In this document: piece by piece, positions 11,900-24,949 of the stretch
Numbering within the stretch: position 1 is the first letter of the stretch
How the letters are laid out: every line of letters begins with the position of its first letter
NCBI GenBank assembly: GCA_018398575.1
Contig: JAGTXZ010000005.1
Span: 2,604,001-2,668,000 of the forward strand
DNA: 64,000 bases
Source: Ampelomyces quisqualis
Taxonomy: Eukaryota; Ascomycota; Dothideomycetes; Pleosporales; Phaeosphaeriaceae
Direction: 5' to 3'
Notes under the pieces: generated by a model
Seen by the model: only the letters and a program-made list of their open reading frames with translations
The model's database searches: none
What the model was told of the DNA's origin: nothing
Made by a program: the position numbers and the translations under genes

Positions 11900-14800
11900 A
11901 CGCTTTATTATATTACTTTATTACACTTAGTGCTATAGAATCTGTTAAGTCTAAGGAAATTAAGGTTGTTAACAAGCCTAAGGGCTTTCTACCGCCTATT
12001 CCTGTTAGAGTTCTGCTAAATTTCAAGGAAGAGGAGTAGGCCTAGCTTACAATAGTAACATTCTTAGAACTTTACTATAAATTGTACTAATTTGTCTAGG
12101 GTTTTGCTTCTAGGGATAATAAGATTAGCTATATCCTTAACTCTTGTAGTAGTAATACTCTAAAGCAAGGCTAACTAACAAATTTCTAAGTTAACTCTAG
12201 CAGGCAGCTTAGCAGCAGCGCTATGTAATCTAGGGAGCTAGGTGCTATTGCAAAGGCTAAGTCCTTAGACTAATTAGCTAAATACTAGCTTAAGAAGAAG
12301 GTTAAGAGAGGCAATAGGTACAAGGCGTTGTCTCTAAGGTAACAAGCTAAGAAACTTAAGCATAAGCTTAAGGCCTAGGCAGCAAAGCGTTTTAATAGCA
12401 AGCAATCTGGTAAGTTATCACACCTTTTTATTACGTTATTTTTACTAATATGCAAAGCTAAGTAGTTAACAGCCTCTATTGCTTAGGTTAATTAAAAATA
12501 AGAGGCTATCTAAATTAAAATTAATATGCGCGCCTACAACATTGTTATAAAGAGGTCCTCTGCAGTAACTTTAGACTTAGAGCAAAAAAAATTGTTAGCT
12601 TAAGCTTATACTCGCGTTTATAGGCCTAGTAGGGCTGTAGAGAGGATACTCTAAAGGGAGTATACTTGTAGGCTATACCTCCTTAAGAGGAATAGCTTTA
12701 AGACACTACAGGCTAAGGCTAAATAGCTTAAATTTTGCAATAAGCTAACGCCTAACAAGTTGGCTCTAGTAACTGATTAGAATTAGCAGTAAGTTTATCA
12801 CATTATTTTATTACGTACTTATTCTAACTAGTCTGCTAGAAGGCGTAAGCTAACACCCCTCTCTATGTTTAATTAGCCTCTAGAGCTCTATAGTAATAGG
12901 CCATACGTTAAGAGACGCGATAAGACTAAATGTAAGGAAGAGGTTAAAGATTCTAGTAAAGAGCTAGAGGCATACTACAAGACGCTGCCTAATAAATATA
13001 AAGATAAGGAGGATAAGGATTAGAGCAATAGCACCTAAAAGAGGTTCTCTAATAGTACTTAGAAGGGCTGTTTAGACGCTAAGTAACATATATAATTAAA
13101 TCTGCTGTATATTATTGCCTAATATAGTTAAGACTTGAAAATTTTGCTACTACTGTAAAACCTAATTTCTTAATTTCTGAAAGTTTAGCCCTACTATCTG
13201 CCCCCTAACTAGAGGAATAACGCCTCTAGCAGAACGCCTACCTCTCTTACTTAAAGTAACACTAAACTGTAGTTTTGCTATTCTATTGTTGCTACAATTA
13301 CTACCCTCTTCCTACAAGACATTACTACTTTGTTATTACACTTTTTTATTACACACATAGACCTAAGCAACCTCCCTTTACTTCTAGACAACCTATACTC
13401 TAATCTGCCTAAAATACTCTACAAATTTATACTTAACGCCTCCTAAATCCTTAAGTCTAGAATTAAGAGAATAGTTACTGTCTTTAAGTAGCTAATTTAA
13501 GACAATGCTACTATATGTGCTGCATAGGATGCCTAGTAGCAGAATATGTTATAGGCCTAAGACCTTAATAATTCTAATCCTTAATAGAGTAGAGCTAAAC
13601 GTTCTGCTATTATATAGACTTAATTTAGAGAAGAGGCCTATATTAAAAGCAGCAAACTACACGTATATTACCTAAACTGTAGGCATATACTTTAACACCT
13701 AACTAACAAGCATATAGGGACAAAATACCTTAGTAACTACCTTTAGTCTAATAGTTACAAAAAGGTTATAGAATCTATCTACACAAGGCAGCTACTCTTA
13801 TTTGTTACACTATTACGTCTACAACCCCTGCAACTGTTTACTACCTAGCAATTTAAACTAGAAATTGTACAGGTACTTCTTAATAGGAACTAGTCTTTTT
13901 AAATATTAGAGCAACTCTTATTTTGCTACTTTGTAGAGTTTCTTTAGCCTGGTACTACTATACCCAGCTAATACAAGTTTACTCTTATGCTCTAGAAACA
14001 ATACAAGCAGGTAACTAAAAACCTTCTTTTTAATCTTAGCAAGTTAACAAAAATCTTAATTGCCCTTAACGCCTAGTCTGCAGCTAACTACCTAAGCTTT
14101 TTGGCTATTAAAGCCTATTATATTAACACTAGTTAGCAGATAAGAGAGGTTCTATTAGATTTTGTGCCCTTGCGTAGGCAGCACACTAGGGTTTCTATAG
14201 TATCTAATCTTATACAGGTACTTAAAAACACAAAAACATTAAAATAATTACTAGCAGTTACCTGTAACAACGCTTTAAACAACAGTACCCTTAGCAGAAG
14301 CCTAGAAAGCAATCTTACTAATAAGAGAGTTTCTTAGAACGCAAAGAAAAACACTATACTATGCCTTGCCTATATTATTAACCTGGTAGTGCAGGACATA
14401 ATAGCCTACCTAAGGCTAACAGCCTTGCCTAAGATTAAAGAGGCTTAGTAGCTGCAACGCTATTACGTTTACTAGATTAATAATAGTATATTAGTGCTTA
14501 ACTCCTTGCAAAAGGTATTTTACACCCTTTATTACAATTCTTTATTACGCACTAAGCTCTTCTAGATCTAAGCAATTTGTATTGCTATTAATTTGTCTCC
14601 TTAACATTTTAAACAATTCCTAAAGGTACAATCTAATATACTGCCAAAAAATTAACTCTGTATAATTTGAGATATTAAGACTAGGTAGAATTTAACCTAT
14701 AATATGTGCGAGCGCGCCTGCTCCCTAGCTACTTATATTAACAAGTAGCTAGAGCAAGAGATTACACTTAATTAGGCTCTGCAAGGTAGCAGTAGTAATT

Positions 14801-15780
14801 TACAGGATAATAACGTAGTTACAGACTTTAAGAACCTTAAAAGGCTTTAGCTAGCACCTGCTAAGTAGTTACACCTTAGAGTAATAACACGTATGCTAGT
14901 AAACTTTAAAACAGCTACTAACAGAATTAGTAAAAGCAACACACCTTAGGCCCTGTACATCTAGTTAATATATAACTAACTTTTTAACTTTCTGAATTAA
15001 ATAACAACTAAGCTATCTAACAAGAAGAATAAGACTAGCTATTGCAAGGAGTAGCTAGCTGTAGTAAAGGTAGTAGTAGAGAAAGGTAAGAAGAAGTTGT
15101 TAAAGTATTATTTACGTATAGATAAGGAACAAGGATATCTTTACAACGTTACAACTGTCCTTAATCTATCTTAGAAGCTTACTGCATATAAGGTAGAGAC
15201 TATGTTTATTACATATGTTTATTACAGCGCACTGCTAATAACACCTAGGGTAACATATAGAGACTAGACTTTAAACGTATATACTAGCGTTAGTTTCTAG
15301 ACTATATTAATTAATACAAAAACAACCTTGCAGTAACAAATAGAGACTGCACTCTAGTTTATCCTTTGCAACTACAGCGTCTACCTAAACACTAGTAGTT
15401 TAGAAAGCCTCTCTTCTAAACAACATAGTCTAGTAGGTTAAGCGCTAATATCTCTTATAAAACTAACGCAAGCATTAGACTACTCTGTGTAGAAGCTCTT
15501 TGCTACTTTAGCACTCCTCTAACTAGTAAGGAAGATAAAGAGGAGTTATTAAATATACTTGTCTGGTAGCAGGCTAATGTAGACACGTACCTACGCCTAG
15601 CCTAGGTAGCTAAAGACGTACTAGCTGTACTGCTTGCAGAAGTTAGGGTTAAGCGCTTATTTAATACTATAAGAAACGTCCTAAGAGATTAACAGTACAG
15701 GCTTAGAGCAGAAACAATCTAGAAGATTATAGTTATAAAACACGTAATTACTAAGAAGGACGTACAACTAAACTGTTCTA
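11900..15780 (+). pseudogene. hAT transposase of D1, multi-exon
   Basis: The C-terminus at about 15595-15760 reads through stops as the hAT dimerisation domain: DVLAVLLAEVRVKRLFNT, then RLRAETI and a K-I-I-V-I-K end, matching the family pattern of conserved AExxF and RxRLxxET(I) blocks. Earlier exons are Lys-rich (around 12290-12410). Introns of about 45-55 bp are suggested by GTAAGT followed by CTAAC-like branch sites and AG, for example at 12411 and 12789. Each holds a doubled TTATTAC. Stops are frequent, so the copy is inactive. The enzyme family cuts and pastes its own element. Confidence 0.75.
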
Positions 15781-16484
15781 CACTACAATTGCTAACTGCA
15801 GGATCCTAACATAGCGCTAAGAGTGTCTAGGATCTACTTAAGCTTTTAGGTCCTATTAATTTTGCTAGTCTAACTAGCTCTAGAATCTAACGTTTTAAGG
15901 ATTAGACAAGTAATAAGGAGCAGAAGAGTAACAGAGAAGATAACATTAGGGAATCTGCAACGCCTTTATATAGTGCACTACTCTAGACTCCTTAGTATAA
16001 GTAGCGTCTATAGAGGAAGAGATTAAAGCCTTCTTGTTTCTTAGACTAGCAAGCGTAATAAAAAAATGTAATAAATAGTAGCTCTTAACTATCTAAAATA
16101 ACCTTAGTTAAAAACTATAATAAATATCTATAATAAGCAGATTATAAAGCTTATTAAACAGCTGCAAGATTAGACTATTCTTGCAATAACCTTATTTTAG
16201 GATACACGCTAAAATACACTTATTTCTTTTGCCCTACTTTACTCCTAAGTAACATACTTGTTACAGGCGTTAGATTAGAGGCGCTGTATAAGTATAACCC
16301 TATAGCAGGTACCTTAACTAAACTAACAACCTAACCTTAACACCCTAAGCTGTATACCCTAACCTAAACCCTACACTAGCCCCTACATAACCCAAACTCT
16401 ACTCTACCCCTCTTGTGCTTAACTCTAACCCAACTCCTACCTATAAGCAGGTACCCTAAACCTATTTACTAGCGTACTCTTATA

Positions 16485-16861
16485 TAATCTGTTACTAAGC
16501 CTTTATAGAGTATTAGATATAACATATATTTGCATATACCTGTTACATTACTCTCCTTCTTAAAATTAATAGCTTCTATTAATTAGGTCTGTATTAGTGT
16601 GCTTTTAGATACCTTTTAAAATTTTTAAAAAGTCTTATTTACTTTAACTTTAGATTTCTAATAACGCGTTGTAGCTATTTGTTGTTATTTTACTTAGCGC
16701 AGCAGCGCGTTTGTTATCTTAACTTTACCTAGAGTTTTTAGAGTATATATACAAGGCTAGCCCTTAGTATACTACTTTCTTATACTCTTTCTCTACACGT
16801 TTGTATACCTATAGCTATCTAACTACTCTTCTAATTTAATTGCTAGCTAACTGTTTTGCAG
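16485..16861. other. end of C LTR and leader to antisense frame
   Basis: 16485-16547 is the remainder of the C LTR. 16548-16861 shows no recognisable domain. It lies upstream of the antisense frame on the plus strand and may be its promoter region (inference). A TATATATA-like tract occurs at about 16745. Confidence 0.4.
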
Positions 16862-17560
16862 ATACACACAATACCTATTTCTGTCTCTCCTAAGGCTTAT
16901 CCTTTAGCTAATTAGGTTATTTGCTTACAGGCTGCAAGAGCTTTTGCCTACAGCTATTTTAATATTAAGTTTAGATTCTATTTAGACGTGTCTAAGAAGT
17001 GTGCTTATTGCACACTCTTAAATAAGAAGTGTTAGCTAGTTTCTTAATATGTAGGCTAGAAGTATAATAGTCTTTTAGAGGCTCTTAATTGTATATTTGC
17101 TACCTTAGGTAGTAACAAGAAGAACAAGGTAGTAGCAGAGAAGAAAGCTAACGTGCAGTTAGCTGCGTTTTAGTTAGCTACTACTATGCAAGTTAGCTTT
17201 GCATAAGTAGCTAACTTAAATACTACTAACCTACTAGTTAGCGCTTACTACTAGAGGAAGGAGTTAGCTAAGAAGGTTAAGACAATAGCTAGAGAAGTAA
17301 AGACCCTTAGGTAGTCTGTATCTAGGCTAGTTAAAGTAGTAGTAGAGTTAGTAGATACTCTTGTAGCATCTAGAGTAGAGCAAAAGGTAAAGAGAGTAGT
17401 AGTAAAGTTAGGTAGCTCTTGTATATAGATCTAAAACAGAGGAAAACTAGGTAGTACGTTAGTGTCTGTACCTAGGGATTTAGACAGTTAAGAACGTTCT
17501 ACTAGTAGCAGTAACAGTCTACTATTAGATCTAATAGAAGAGTAAGACTCTTATTGTTAA
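16862..17560 (+). pseudogene. antisense cysteine-cluster and coiled-coil frame of C
   Basis: This frame of about 230 codons lies opposite gag-pol, with about a dozen RIP-type stops. A CxxCx6C cluster, CAYCTLLNKKC, lies at 17000-17032, the same spacing as in element A. After it come Lys-rich and then long helical Val/Leu/Lys/Glu heptads (about 17250-17400) that look like a coiled coil, and a Ser-rich acidic tail ending at TAA 17558. No ATG remains at the start. It is not any gypsy domain. A zinc-binding nucleic-acid-interacting accessory protein is a guess from composition. Confidence 0.6.
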
Positions 17561-17599
17561 TAGCTGTTACCTACTAGTGTAGTAGTTGCAATATTAAGT

Positions 17600-20500
17600 T
17601 TAATTTTCTAATATAATTGTCTTGTAATGCTGTAAGATCTTTAACTCCTTTTTCTTATGCTGTAATCTACTTGCCTAACGCTTATAAGAGTCCTAGCTGT
17701 TTTAGATAGCGTTTATAGAACGCTTGCAACATATATAGGGCGCCTATAAAGTTTAAGGCATTGTACTAGGTAGAGTTAGAATTATAGCCTACTTATTTTA
17801 CGCAATACTTTAGAATAGAGCAGTACAACTTGCTAGCTAGGATCTCTTTAACTTTCTATTCTTTAACGCCTTAAATTGGGATACTAGATAGGTTTAGGCT
17901 TAGCTAACTAGGCAGGAGGTTGTTAGGGTTCTTGCAAAGGACATCTAGAGCAAACACGTTATAGATCTTAGATCCTTTAGGTAGCTTTAGTTAGAATAAA
18001 TAGCTAACTTGTTCTAGAACTTTAAAAAGGCCTTCCTATAATTTAGCAAGTTTGCAACTTAGGCAGGTAACAGATAGGTTTTAGGTTAAGAGGTAAACCT
18101 TATTACCTACTGCCTAATTAACAGGTTAATAATATTTGTTTACCTTAGCAGCTATTTATTGCTGCGCCTTCTCTATATTGTCTTTAGCTGTGTGCTAGGC
18201 TTTATGCATGCAGGTAGCTAAGCTTAAGGCATCTTTAACGTTTACATCTTTGTATTTCAAAGGAAATAATACCTAATCCTAGCTCTGTTGTGGTTTAGAT
18301 CTGAACAGGAGCTAGTATAGTGCTATACTAATTGCAGAGTACAGCAGCGTAGCTTAGGCTTAATTAATTATTAGCAAGAGGTTACTCTAGTTATTCTAGT
18401 AATAAAATACAAAGGGCGTTAATTATTAATTAATATACTTGTTTATAATCTTAGTTTGTCTATTAGTTTGTTTATAGTAGGCTGTAGAAAGCTTAATTTG
18501 CACGCCTAGGATCTTATAGAACTTAGACTAGAATTAGGACATAAACTAGAGGCTGCAGTTAGACACTATGCTTTTAGGCGTATAGCTAAATTAGTATACC
18601 TATTAGATAAATAAATAAGCTATTTCTTAAGCGTTAATTATTTTATAGTAAGGAATAAAAACAGCTTGCTTTAATAGGCAATTAATAATAACTATAATTT
18701 AATTATAGCTATTCTAATTAGTTAAGAATGTCTTAAAATCTATACACAAATGCTGCATAGGCCTATTAGGAATTAGTAACAGATAGAAGAACCCTTAGGA
18801 TTAGAGCTGTCTTAGATAAGATCTTTAATAGGAAACGCAGTTTTGTACATAGCATTTGCATATAGCTTTTATGCCTTTCTAGTAGTATTACTAAGCTAAG
18901 AGCTAATACGTCTTTATAGCGCTTAGGTAAGCAGTAGATACCTAATTGTAAGCTTCTCTAATTAGTTAGGTGTATAAGAGAGAATTTCTAGGTACACAAA
19001 GGCGTAAGTAATAAAGCAGTAGTTTTTCTTAGACACAATATAGCTGTAGTAGCTTAAAACGCTCTTCCTTAAAGGAGTAGCAATTCTCTACTAGTAGGGC
19101 TTTAATTAGTTCTAACAAGTTAAGATTTAAGGGGGCACTAATAGATTAGACTAAAATAGCTAAAATATTAACCTCTAGCTAGTTACAGATATAGTTCTAA
19201 GCTAGTTTAGAGTTAACTAAGGGGTTTAGGCGTTTAGGTCCTAGAAGTATACAAGATCTGTTGTCTTGTTAGGCAGCCTTAACCTTACTAATATCTTATT
19301 CCCTTTAGCTTAGGATATTAGCTTACTTGTTAAGCTTGCCAGGCGTATACTTAATGCAGAAATTAAAAGAGGCAATAATCTCTGCCTATTATGCTTAACG
19401 TGTATTAAGAACCTTAGTAGTTATAAAGTATTCTAAGAAGTAGTAATCTAAATACACCTAGATTTAACTTTGTATAAAGGTAAGTTTAGCTCTCTACTTC
19501 TTAAACGCTTTTAGGATAGCAAAAAGTTCTTTGTTATATATTTCTTAATTAAGCTTAGCCCTAGATAAGGCGTAACTGTAGAAGGCTATAGAATACTACT
19601 TGTTGTTAGAGTGCTTCTAAGAGAGTACTCTTACTATTACTCTATCTAACGCGTTAGTTTCTAACTTTGTGTTATACTTAAGATAGAAATAAGATAGCGT
19701 AGAAATAGCTAGGAGTAAGGCTTTAATCTAATTAAAAGCCTGTTAGTAGTCTATAGTCTATTCAAACAGTGTAGAAGGACTTTAAAGCTTTAGGATTAGT
19801 TTAGCTACACAGGAGAAATCCTTAATAAACTGTTAATAGAAACTAGCAAAACTAAGAAATAACTTAACGCTAGTAACTATAGTAGGTTTAGCCTAGTTTT
19901 AGAGTGCTTCTACCTTGTTAGAGTTAACTTTAGTACCCTAGTTTGTTAAAACATAGCCTAGATACTTTGTGCAGGTTACATAGAATTTACTCTTCTAAAT
20001 ATTTACTTAGAGTCCTGCGGTACGTAGGCGCTCTAGGACCTTTTAGACGTGTTCCTAATGTAAGTTTATATCCTCTAAGTAAATTAGAATGTTATTAAGA
20101 TACGCAATATAGAAATTGTTAAGATAATTAATTAGTATATTGTTTATGTAGCGCTAATACGTTGCTAGCCTATTACACAAGCCAAAAGGAAGAACCTTAC
20201 ACTTGTATGTACTGTAATAGGTCTAAAAGGTAGTATACTCTTTAGAGTTAGGATCTATACAAATTTTGTTAAAGGCAGCCTAAATATTAAACTTAGTAAA
20301 GATCTTGGCTTTAGAAAGACGTAATAGTAGCTTATTAATGTAAGGGATTAGATAGACGTCTTTACGCGTAAGGGCGTTAATCTTCTAGTAGTCTACACAG
20401 ATGCGTATATCTCTATTTGGTTTACGTATATAAAGAATAGGTAAAGCAAAAGGGCTTTGGCTAGCCTTAATAAAACTCTTCTAAAGGTGTTCCTAGACGT

Positions 20501-22950
20501 AGGCCTTGGTAGCTTTAAGCTCCTCCTAATTCTGCTTGTACAGGAGACTAAACGCATTTAGTAATAGTTCTTTAAGAACAATCTTGTAATTATACAGATA
20601 GTAAGGAGGTAATTAATTAGCTACTAACTTGCTAAATATATCCTAATACTAGGAGTAACAGGCAGGTAATCTCTTATCTAATTGGCTTTAATTGTCTGCG
20701 TTGTCCTTAGAGGTAAGGATCCTGTTAATCTTATAGAGGCTTATTATAAAGAACTTGTTCTAGAGCTTCTTTATAATAAAGTGAAATGCATTAGCGGAAA
20801 TAAGAGCTATGCAGGTGCTTAGAGAGGGTTTAGACTTTAAGCGGTTTTGCTTAGTTGGGGTATAAGGAATCTCTAAGATTTTTTAGGCTAATAGGAGCTT
20901 TAAGCATCTCTTAATACAATAAATAGAAGAAGAGGAATAGTAAGGACTGTTTTAAATATAATAGTCTTCTTTCTCTTATAGGGCGTTGCGTTGTTGCATA
21001 TTAAGATAGATAGTAGCTAGCACTGTAGTTTAATGTAGAATAGTAGAAATAGAGAGTAAAGAATTGTATAAATAGGGGTACTTAGATAGCCAAATAAACT
21101 GTAACTTATCTGTGTCTAATTAAATTTTAAATTGTCTTAACTATTAGAGGCTAAGTCTACAATCTTAAGACTTAAGATTAAGGATAAGAAATAGGCAGTT
21201 TAAAATCTTTTGGCTATTAATATTTAAGTGTAGTTAAATATATTAAGTAACTAAAGAAGTAATCTAATCTTTAAAGCTACGTACCTAAACCTAGAAGAAG
21301 AGCTTCTAGATAGGTTGATATAAAGCTTTAGAAACAGATAAAGTAATTTGTAAATTTAAAAATAGGAAACCTTAAGCACTAGTGTTAACAAGAGTATTAA
21401 GGCATAAGCTAATACCTTAGTTGTAAAGAAGCGCAGGTATAAGAAAATAGAAACTGCAAAACAAATAAGAAAGGTTAAGGTAGAATAGATTGTAACAGTT
21501 TAGGCCTAGAGAGGGAGTTTTCCTTAGGCGCTTCTGTTTCCTGTATAATATACCTTTTGGTTAGGTTGCTCTTAAGCATCTTTAAACTTATCTACTTTTA
21601 TAGCTTTAATCTAACGCACATAAGGCTTTATATAATTACTAGTATAGTGTTCTAGTTTACTACAATTATAACAACTACTAGGAGTCTTCTATTGTTCTAG
21701 CTTAGGGGTCTTTATAAGAAGACGTACTATTATAGATTAGTAGGCTAGCGCAGAATTTGTTAGGGCGCTAGTAGTAGCTATCTAATTTGGCTCTAAACTC
21801 TGTTGTAAGGCTAACCTAATTAGAAATTTAGTAGCAGCTAGTGTTATACTTAGTGTAAGGTTGTTCTTCTACTCTATATTGTATATAGTAAGGTGTTCTA
21901 CTATCTAATTAAATAAGTTCTTCTATTAGTGCCTAAATTCTAGGTTAGGGGCTTGTAGTCCTAGCGTAATTTTTGTCTACAAGTAGTAAAACCACTCTAA
22001 AGGGGGTACTTGTTCCTTAACTGCAGAACTTAGAAACCTAGCTTTAAACAAGAGAAACGTTTCCTTCTTAGGTATCTGCATTTAATTAAAGGCTGCACAG
22101 CTTTTGGCTACCTTGTTACCTATAATAAAGTAAGACTTAAGTAGCTTAATTATTTACTTAGTGTTCTAGAATTACTCTTAATTAGTATCTAATAAATATT
22201 ATAGCTTAAGATCGCCCTTAGCTAATCCTGTAGTATAGCCTTAAACTAAGGCTATGCGTTGTCTTTTAGTCTAATAGTAATCTAAGTTAATTTTAAGTTA
22301 ATCCTAAATAGACGCTTGCTATTAGCAAAAGGTAGGATCCTTTCTATTACTAAGGTTGTTAATATTAGGCGTTTTCTTAGATTGTTAAAGTTAGCAAAAG
22401 CCTTTATAGCAATATAAGTACTTAGATGTAGAGCTGTTAGATAAACAGTAGAGTGCAGAATTGTTCTAGAGTAATTTAGTAGTAGGTAGAAGCTTGTCTA
22501 GTCCTACTAAAGGAGTTAGTCCTTTCTTAAGAGAATTAATTTCTGCTAATACCTGTTTTAATTCTTGTTGTAATTAATTAACCTCTATTTAGGTAGAGGT
22601 AGGATTTGGTAGAGGTACAGGTCTAGCTCTAGGCTAAGAGAGTCTATCTCTAGATTCTTTAGTATCTGTCTTTTTTGCTTTAGCACTCTGTTACTAGATT
22701 GTTACAGTTAATATAGAGTTGTCTTAGAAGAAGGCTCTTAAGGTTAGTAATTCTTTAGAGGGAGTTATTAGCGTTGCCTCTAATACTCCTAGGTTATTAA
22801 TAGTCTCTAAGTTTCTATTATAGCGCCAAACGCAACTTTTACTAAATTAATCCTAACTGTGTGTTAATAAGAAGATTTAAACCTAAAAGCTTTAGCTGTT
22901 AAGAGATCTAAGGGATCCTAACTGTGTTTAATAGATTTAAGGTTGCAAAC
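17600..22950 (-). pseudogene. gag-pol of element C
   Basis: Read on the minus strand. The gag region is about 22950-21600, ending in a CYNC-x4-H knuckle at 21647-21675. Reverse transcriptase is at about 20450-19900: near 20400 it reads I-R-K-P-N-R-D-I-R-I-C-V-D-Y, the fingers and palm of Ty3/gypsy RT. The active site at 20091-20102 reads YLNN, followed by ILIY-x-EDI. RNase H and integrase should follow towards 18000, though I could not place their catalytic residues with certainty. Stops are numerous. The 5' LTR lies to the right at 23057. Confidence 0.75.
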
Positions 22951-23056
22951 AGATCTAATTTAGATATTATTCTATGCGTTTTAACGCGATCTTTTTAAAA
23001 GTAAATTTTAATATTATCTAAATACTATTACTAGTAGGACGAAGTTTTCCTTGTAA

Positions 23057-23356
23057 TGTAACAACGCAGGTAAGTACAGCTATTAGAATTAAATTAGATA
23101 CGTATTAGAGGCATATAGGAGTGCGTGTTAAATCAGAGATTCTGGATTAGCTATACACCTATAGGTCTTGTATAGAAGGATAAGGAAAACTTGTCCTCTA
23201 TCTAATGCAATAGGCTTATATTTATAGTTAAGGTAGCAACTAAGTTAGAGCTGATTTAAAGCGCTTTTAGTGCTGCTTCTGCTATCTCTTGCATAATCTG
23301 TTACTAAGCCTTTATAGGGTATTAGATGTAACATGTGTTTGCATATACCTGTTACA
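23057..23356 (-). repeat. 5' LTR of C (300 bp)
   Basis: Intact copy of the LTR split at left by D1. It starts TGTAACAACG and ends CTGTTACA on the plus strand, followed by the TAAAT target copy. It also shows the uninterrupted site of the D1 insertion, CTCTTGCATAATCTG near 23285. Confidence 0.9.
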
Positions 23357-23361
23357 TAAAT

Positions 23362-24133
23362 AGTAAACAAATTTGTAGCTAATCTATCTACTTTAGAAAA
23401 TTAGGTAAACTTCTCTTATAAGCAGAAACACCTAGTAATGCACTTGTATAGTAAACTCTACCTAAAGATTAGAGTAGCCTTTTCTAACTATATAGAGTTC
23501 TTTACTACCTATAAAAAACTAATTAAACGCGCTGTAACGCTAAAAGATAACTTACACTATAGTAGTAGTATACTATTACTATACTATTGCATATATAGAA
23601 CGCCTAGCACAAGAAAAACTTTATAGTTAAAACCTAATATAATAGCTCTATAACGTTGTGTTACTAGCACTGCAAACTTAAGCCTAAAGCTAACTAACAC
23701 CTGCTACTACTGTAGTAAGATAGGCTATTAGGCTAGAGAATATAGATTAAGGCTTAATAGCTTCTTTTTTGTTACTAGCTTAAACGCAATACAAATAAAA
23801 AACAAGAAGGCCTAAGAGAATTTTCTCTTTTAATAGATTAAATTCTATTATAATAGAAGAATTGTATTAAAGTACTTAAGACGCTATACAATAATAGCGC
23901 TACGCTACCTATATAAATACTAATTAACTATAGCGTAGAACTTGGCATAATTATAAAAGAAAGTTACTTTACTTTAAAACTTTTCTTATATTAATAGCAC
24001 TGCGCTACTAACTATCTACTTACCTAACTTAAGCACTATACCTAGCTTTTACACTTATTAAGCTTATTTAACAATAAAGAATAACTAGAGCGTTACTAAG
24101 TCCTTTACTACTATCTTATACAAGATTACTAAT
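23362..24133 (+). pseudogene. gag: gag of B', second piece, with 62-codon frame
   Basis: It includes an ATG-started open frame, 23438-23626, of 62 codons, whose product closely resembles that of the minus-strand frame 40582-40764 in element B (shared YSKLYL, SNYI, LIKRAVTL, YSSSILLLYY). A zinc knuckle follows at 23702-23746 reading CYYCSKIGY with the His mutated to Tyr. Similar proteins from two separately mutated copies support real coding sequence. This is the nucleocapsid end of gag in the family. The piece stops at 24133 where copia H entered. Confidence 0.75.
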
Positions 24134-24352
24134 TATAGGAGCTGAGTGATACTATGGATTAAAGTTGTTGTAAGTGAAAAGAATTCTATTACTTGTTCTA
24201 TACTATGTAAGGATCAATTAGATTAAATACACTAAGCCAAGAAACAGCTTAATAAGTTAGTCTAGTCCTAAATAGATTCTATCTTATTAGTAACATGCTT
24301 AGTTATTACACGTAACAATCCCGTAATCTGTTAATTTACATACTCTGTTACA
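24134..24352 (-). repeat. 3' LTR of H (219 bp)
   Basis: It aligns fully with 31426-31644. In plus orientation it ends CTGTTACA. Confidence 0.9.
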
Positions 24353-24949
24353 CACCCCCTAGATTACGCAAACTTGTTAGCTTGCCTAATCTATTTAGTA
24401 GAGCAGAAGTAGTAATTAAGGTAAATAGTAGTGCTACTCTATATTGCAGGCGTTGCGTTGCTTAATTTATTAGCTTAAACGTTAGTTATTAGCGCGTAAA
24501 TTCCTAATTATTCACTATATATATAACCAAATCTAATATTAGTATTATCTGTCTAAAAAATGTAGCCTACGTTATCTCCTTAGGCCTTGTGTGTAGGTTT
24601 TGTAAGCGGGCAGTCTATAGGATAGGTGCAAACAGACTATTAGTAAGAGTTTACCTGTTAGCTAAGCTTTAATTTAGAGCGTTTACTATTACTTAGCCTA
24701 TTAGCTAGGTAAGAGGCAGTTTGTTTACGCGTATTATTATAGAGCAAGATTGCGCGACTAAGTAAAAGAGCAGTAGGTAAGCTTGTTACCTAGCAGTCGC
24801 GTTGCTTAAGTATAAGAAGCCTGCCTGCTTCTATACTCTTACACTCTAGGGCATTAATTAACTTATTAATTAACTTATTAACTAGCTACCTATCTATTAA
24901 TTCTCTTTATTATCTACTTTATCTATCTACTCTATTATAGTAAGTTTTT

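Larger units (their letters stand above)
11292..16074. repeat. doubled TTATTAC motif in the introns of D1
   Basis: Pairs of TTATTAC (or TTATCAC, TTATTAT) start 13 bp apart. Plus orientation: 11905/11918, 12415/12428, 12795/12808, 13333/13346, 14529/14542 and 15206/15219. Minus orientation: 11292/11305, 16054/16068 (14 bp) and a half-site at 11647. Several follow directly on a GTAAGT-type donor. Equivalent pairs lie in D2 and D3. Confidence 0.8.
10561..16476 (+). mobile_element. hAT-type DNA transposon D1 (5916 bp)
   Basis: The 8-bp duplication CTCTTATA (10553-10560 and 16477-16484) is diagnostic of hAT insertion. The ends are short imperfect inverted repeats of about 17 bp: TACAGTAGTAAATAGGT at left, and TACGCTAGTAAATAGGT as the complement of the right end. 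Just inside both ends are G-rich or C-rich arrays of TAGGGT- or CCTAACC-like units. The plus strand encodes a transposase with a readable C-terminal dimerisation domain. A small basic frame lies on the minus strand near the left end. D2 and D3 are further copies. Confidence 0.9.
10324..16547 (-). repeat. 3' LTR of C, split by D1
   Basis: The two parts, 10324-10560 and 16485-16547, align in order with 23057-23356. The left end reads TGCAACGACG against TGTAACAACG in the other LTR, and the right end is CTGTTACA in both. Confidence 0.88.
10324..23356 (-). mobile_element. Ty3/gypsy retrotransposon C with nested hAT
   Basis: It is bounded by target duplications TAAAT (10319-10323 and 23357-23361) and two 300-bp LTRs. 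Coding runs on the minus strand, so the right LTR (23057-23356) is the 5' one. The left LTR is split by hAT D1 into 10324-10560 and 16485-16547. Removing D1 and one copy of its duplication restores 300 bp. The body holds gag with a CCHC knuckle and pol with a YLNN active site on the minus strand, and an antisense cysteine-cluster frame near the 3' LTR. Confidence 0.9.

Noticed and set aside
11292..16074. Doubled TTATTAC motif as a CRISPR-like or tandem repeat array
   Set aside because: The pairs are hundreds of bases apart, differ in orientation with the gene strand, and sit inside intron-like sequences rather than in a regular array.
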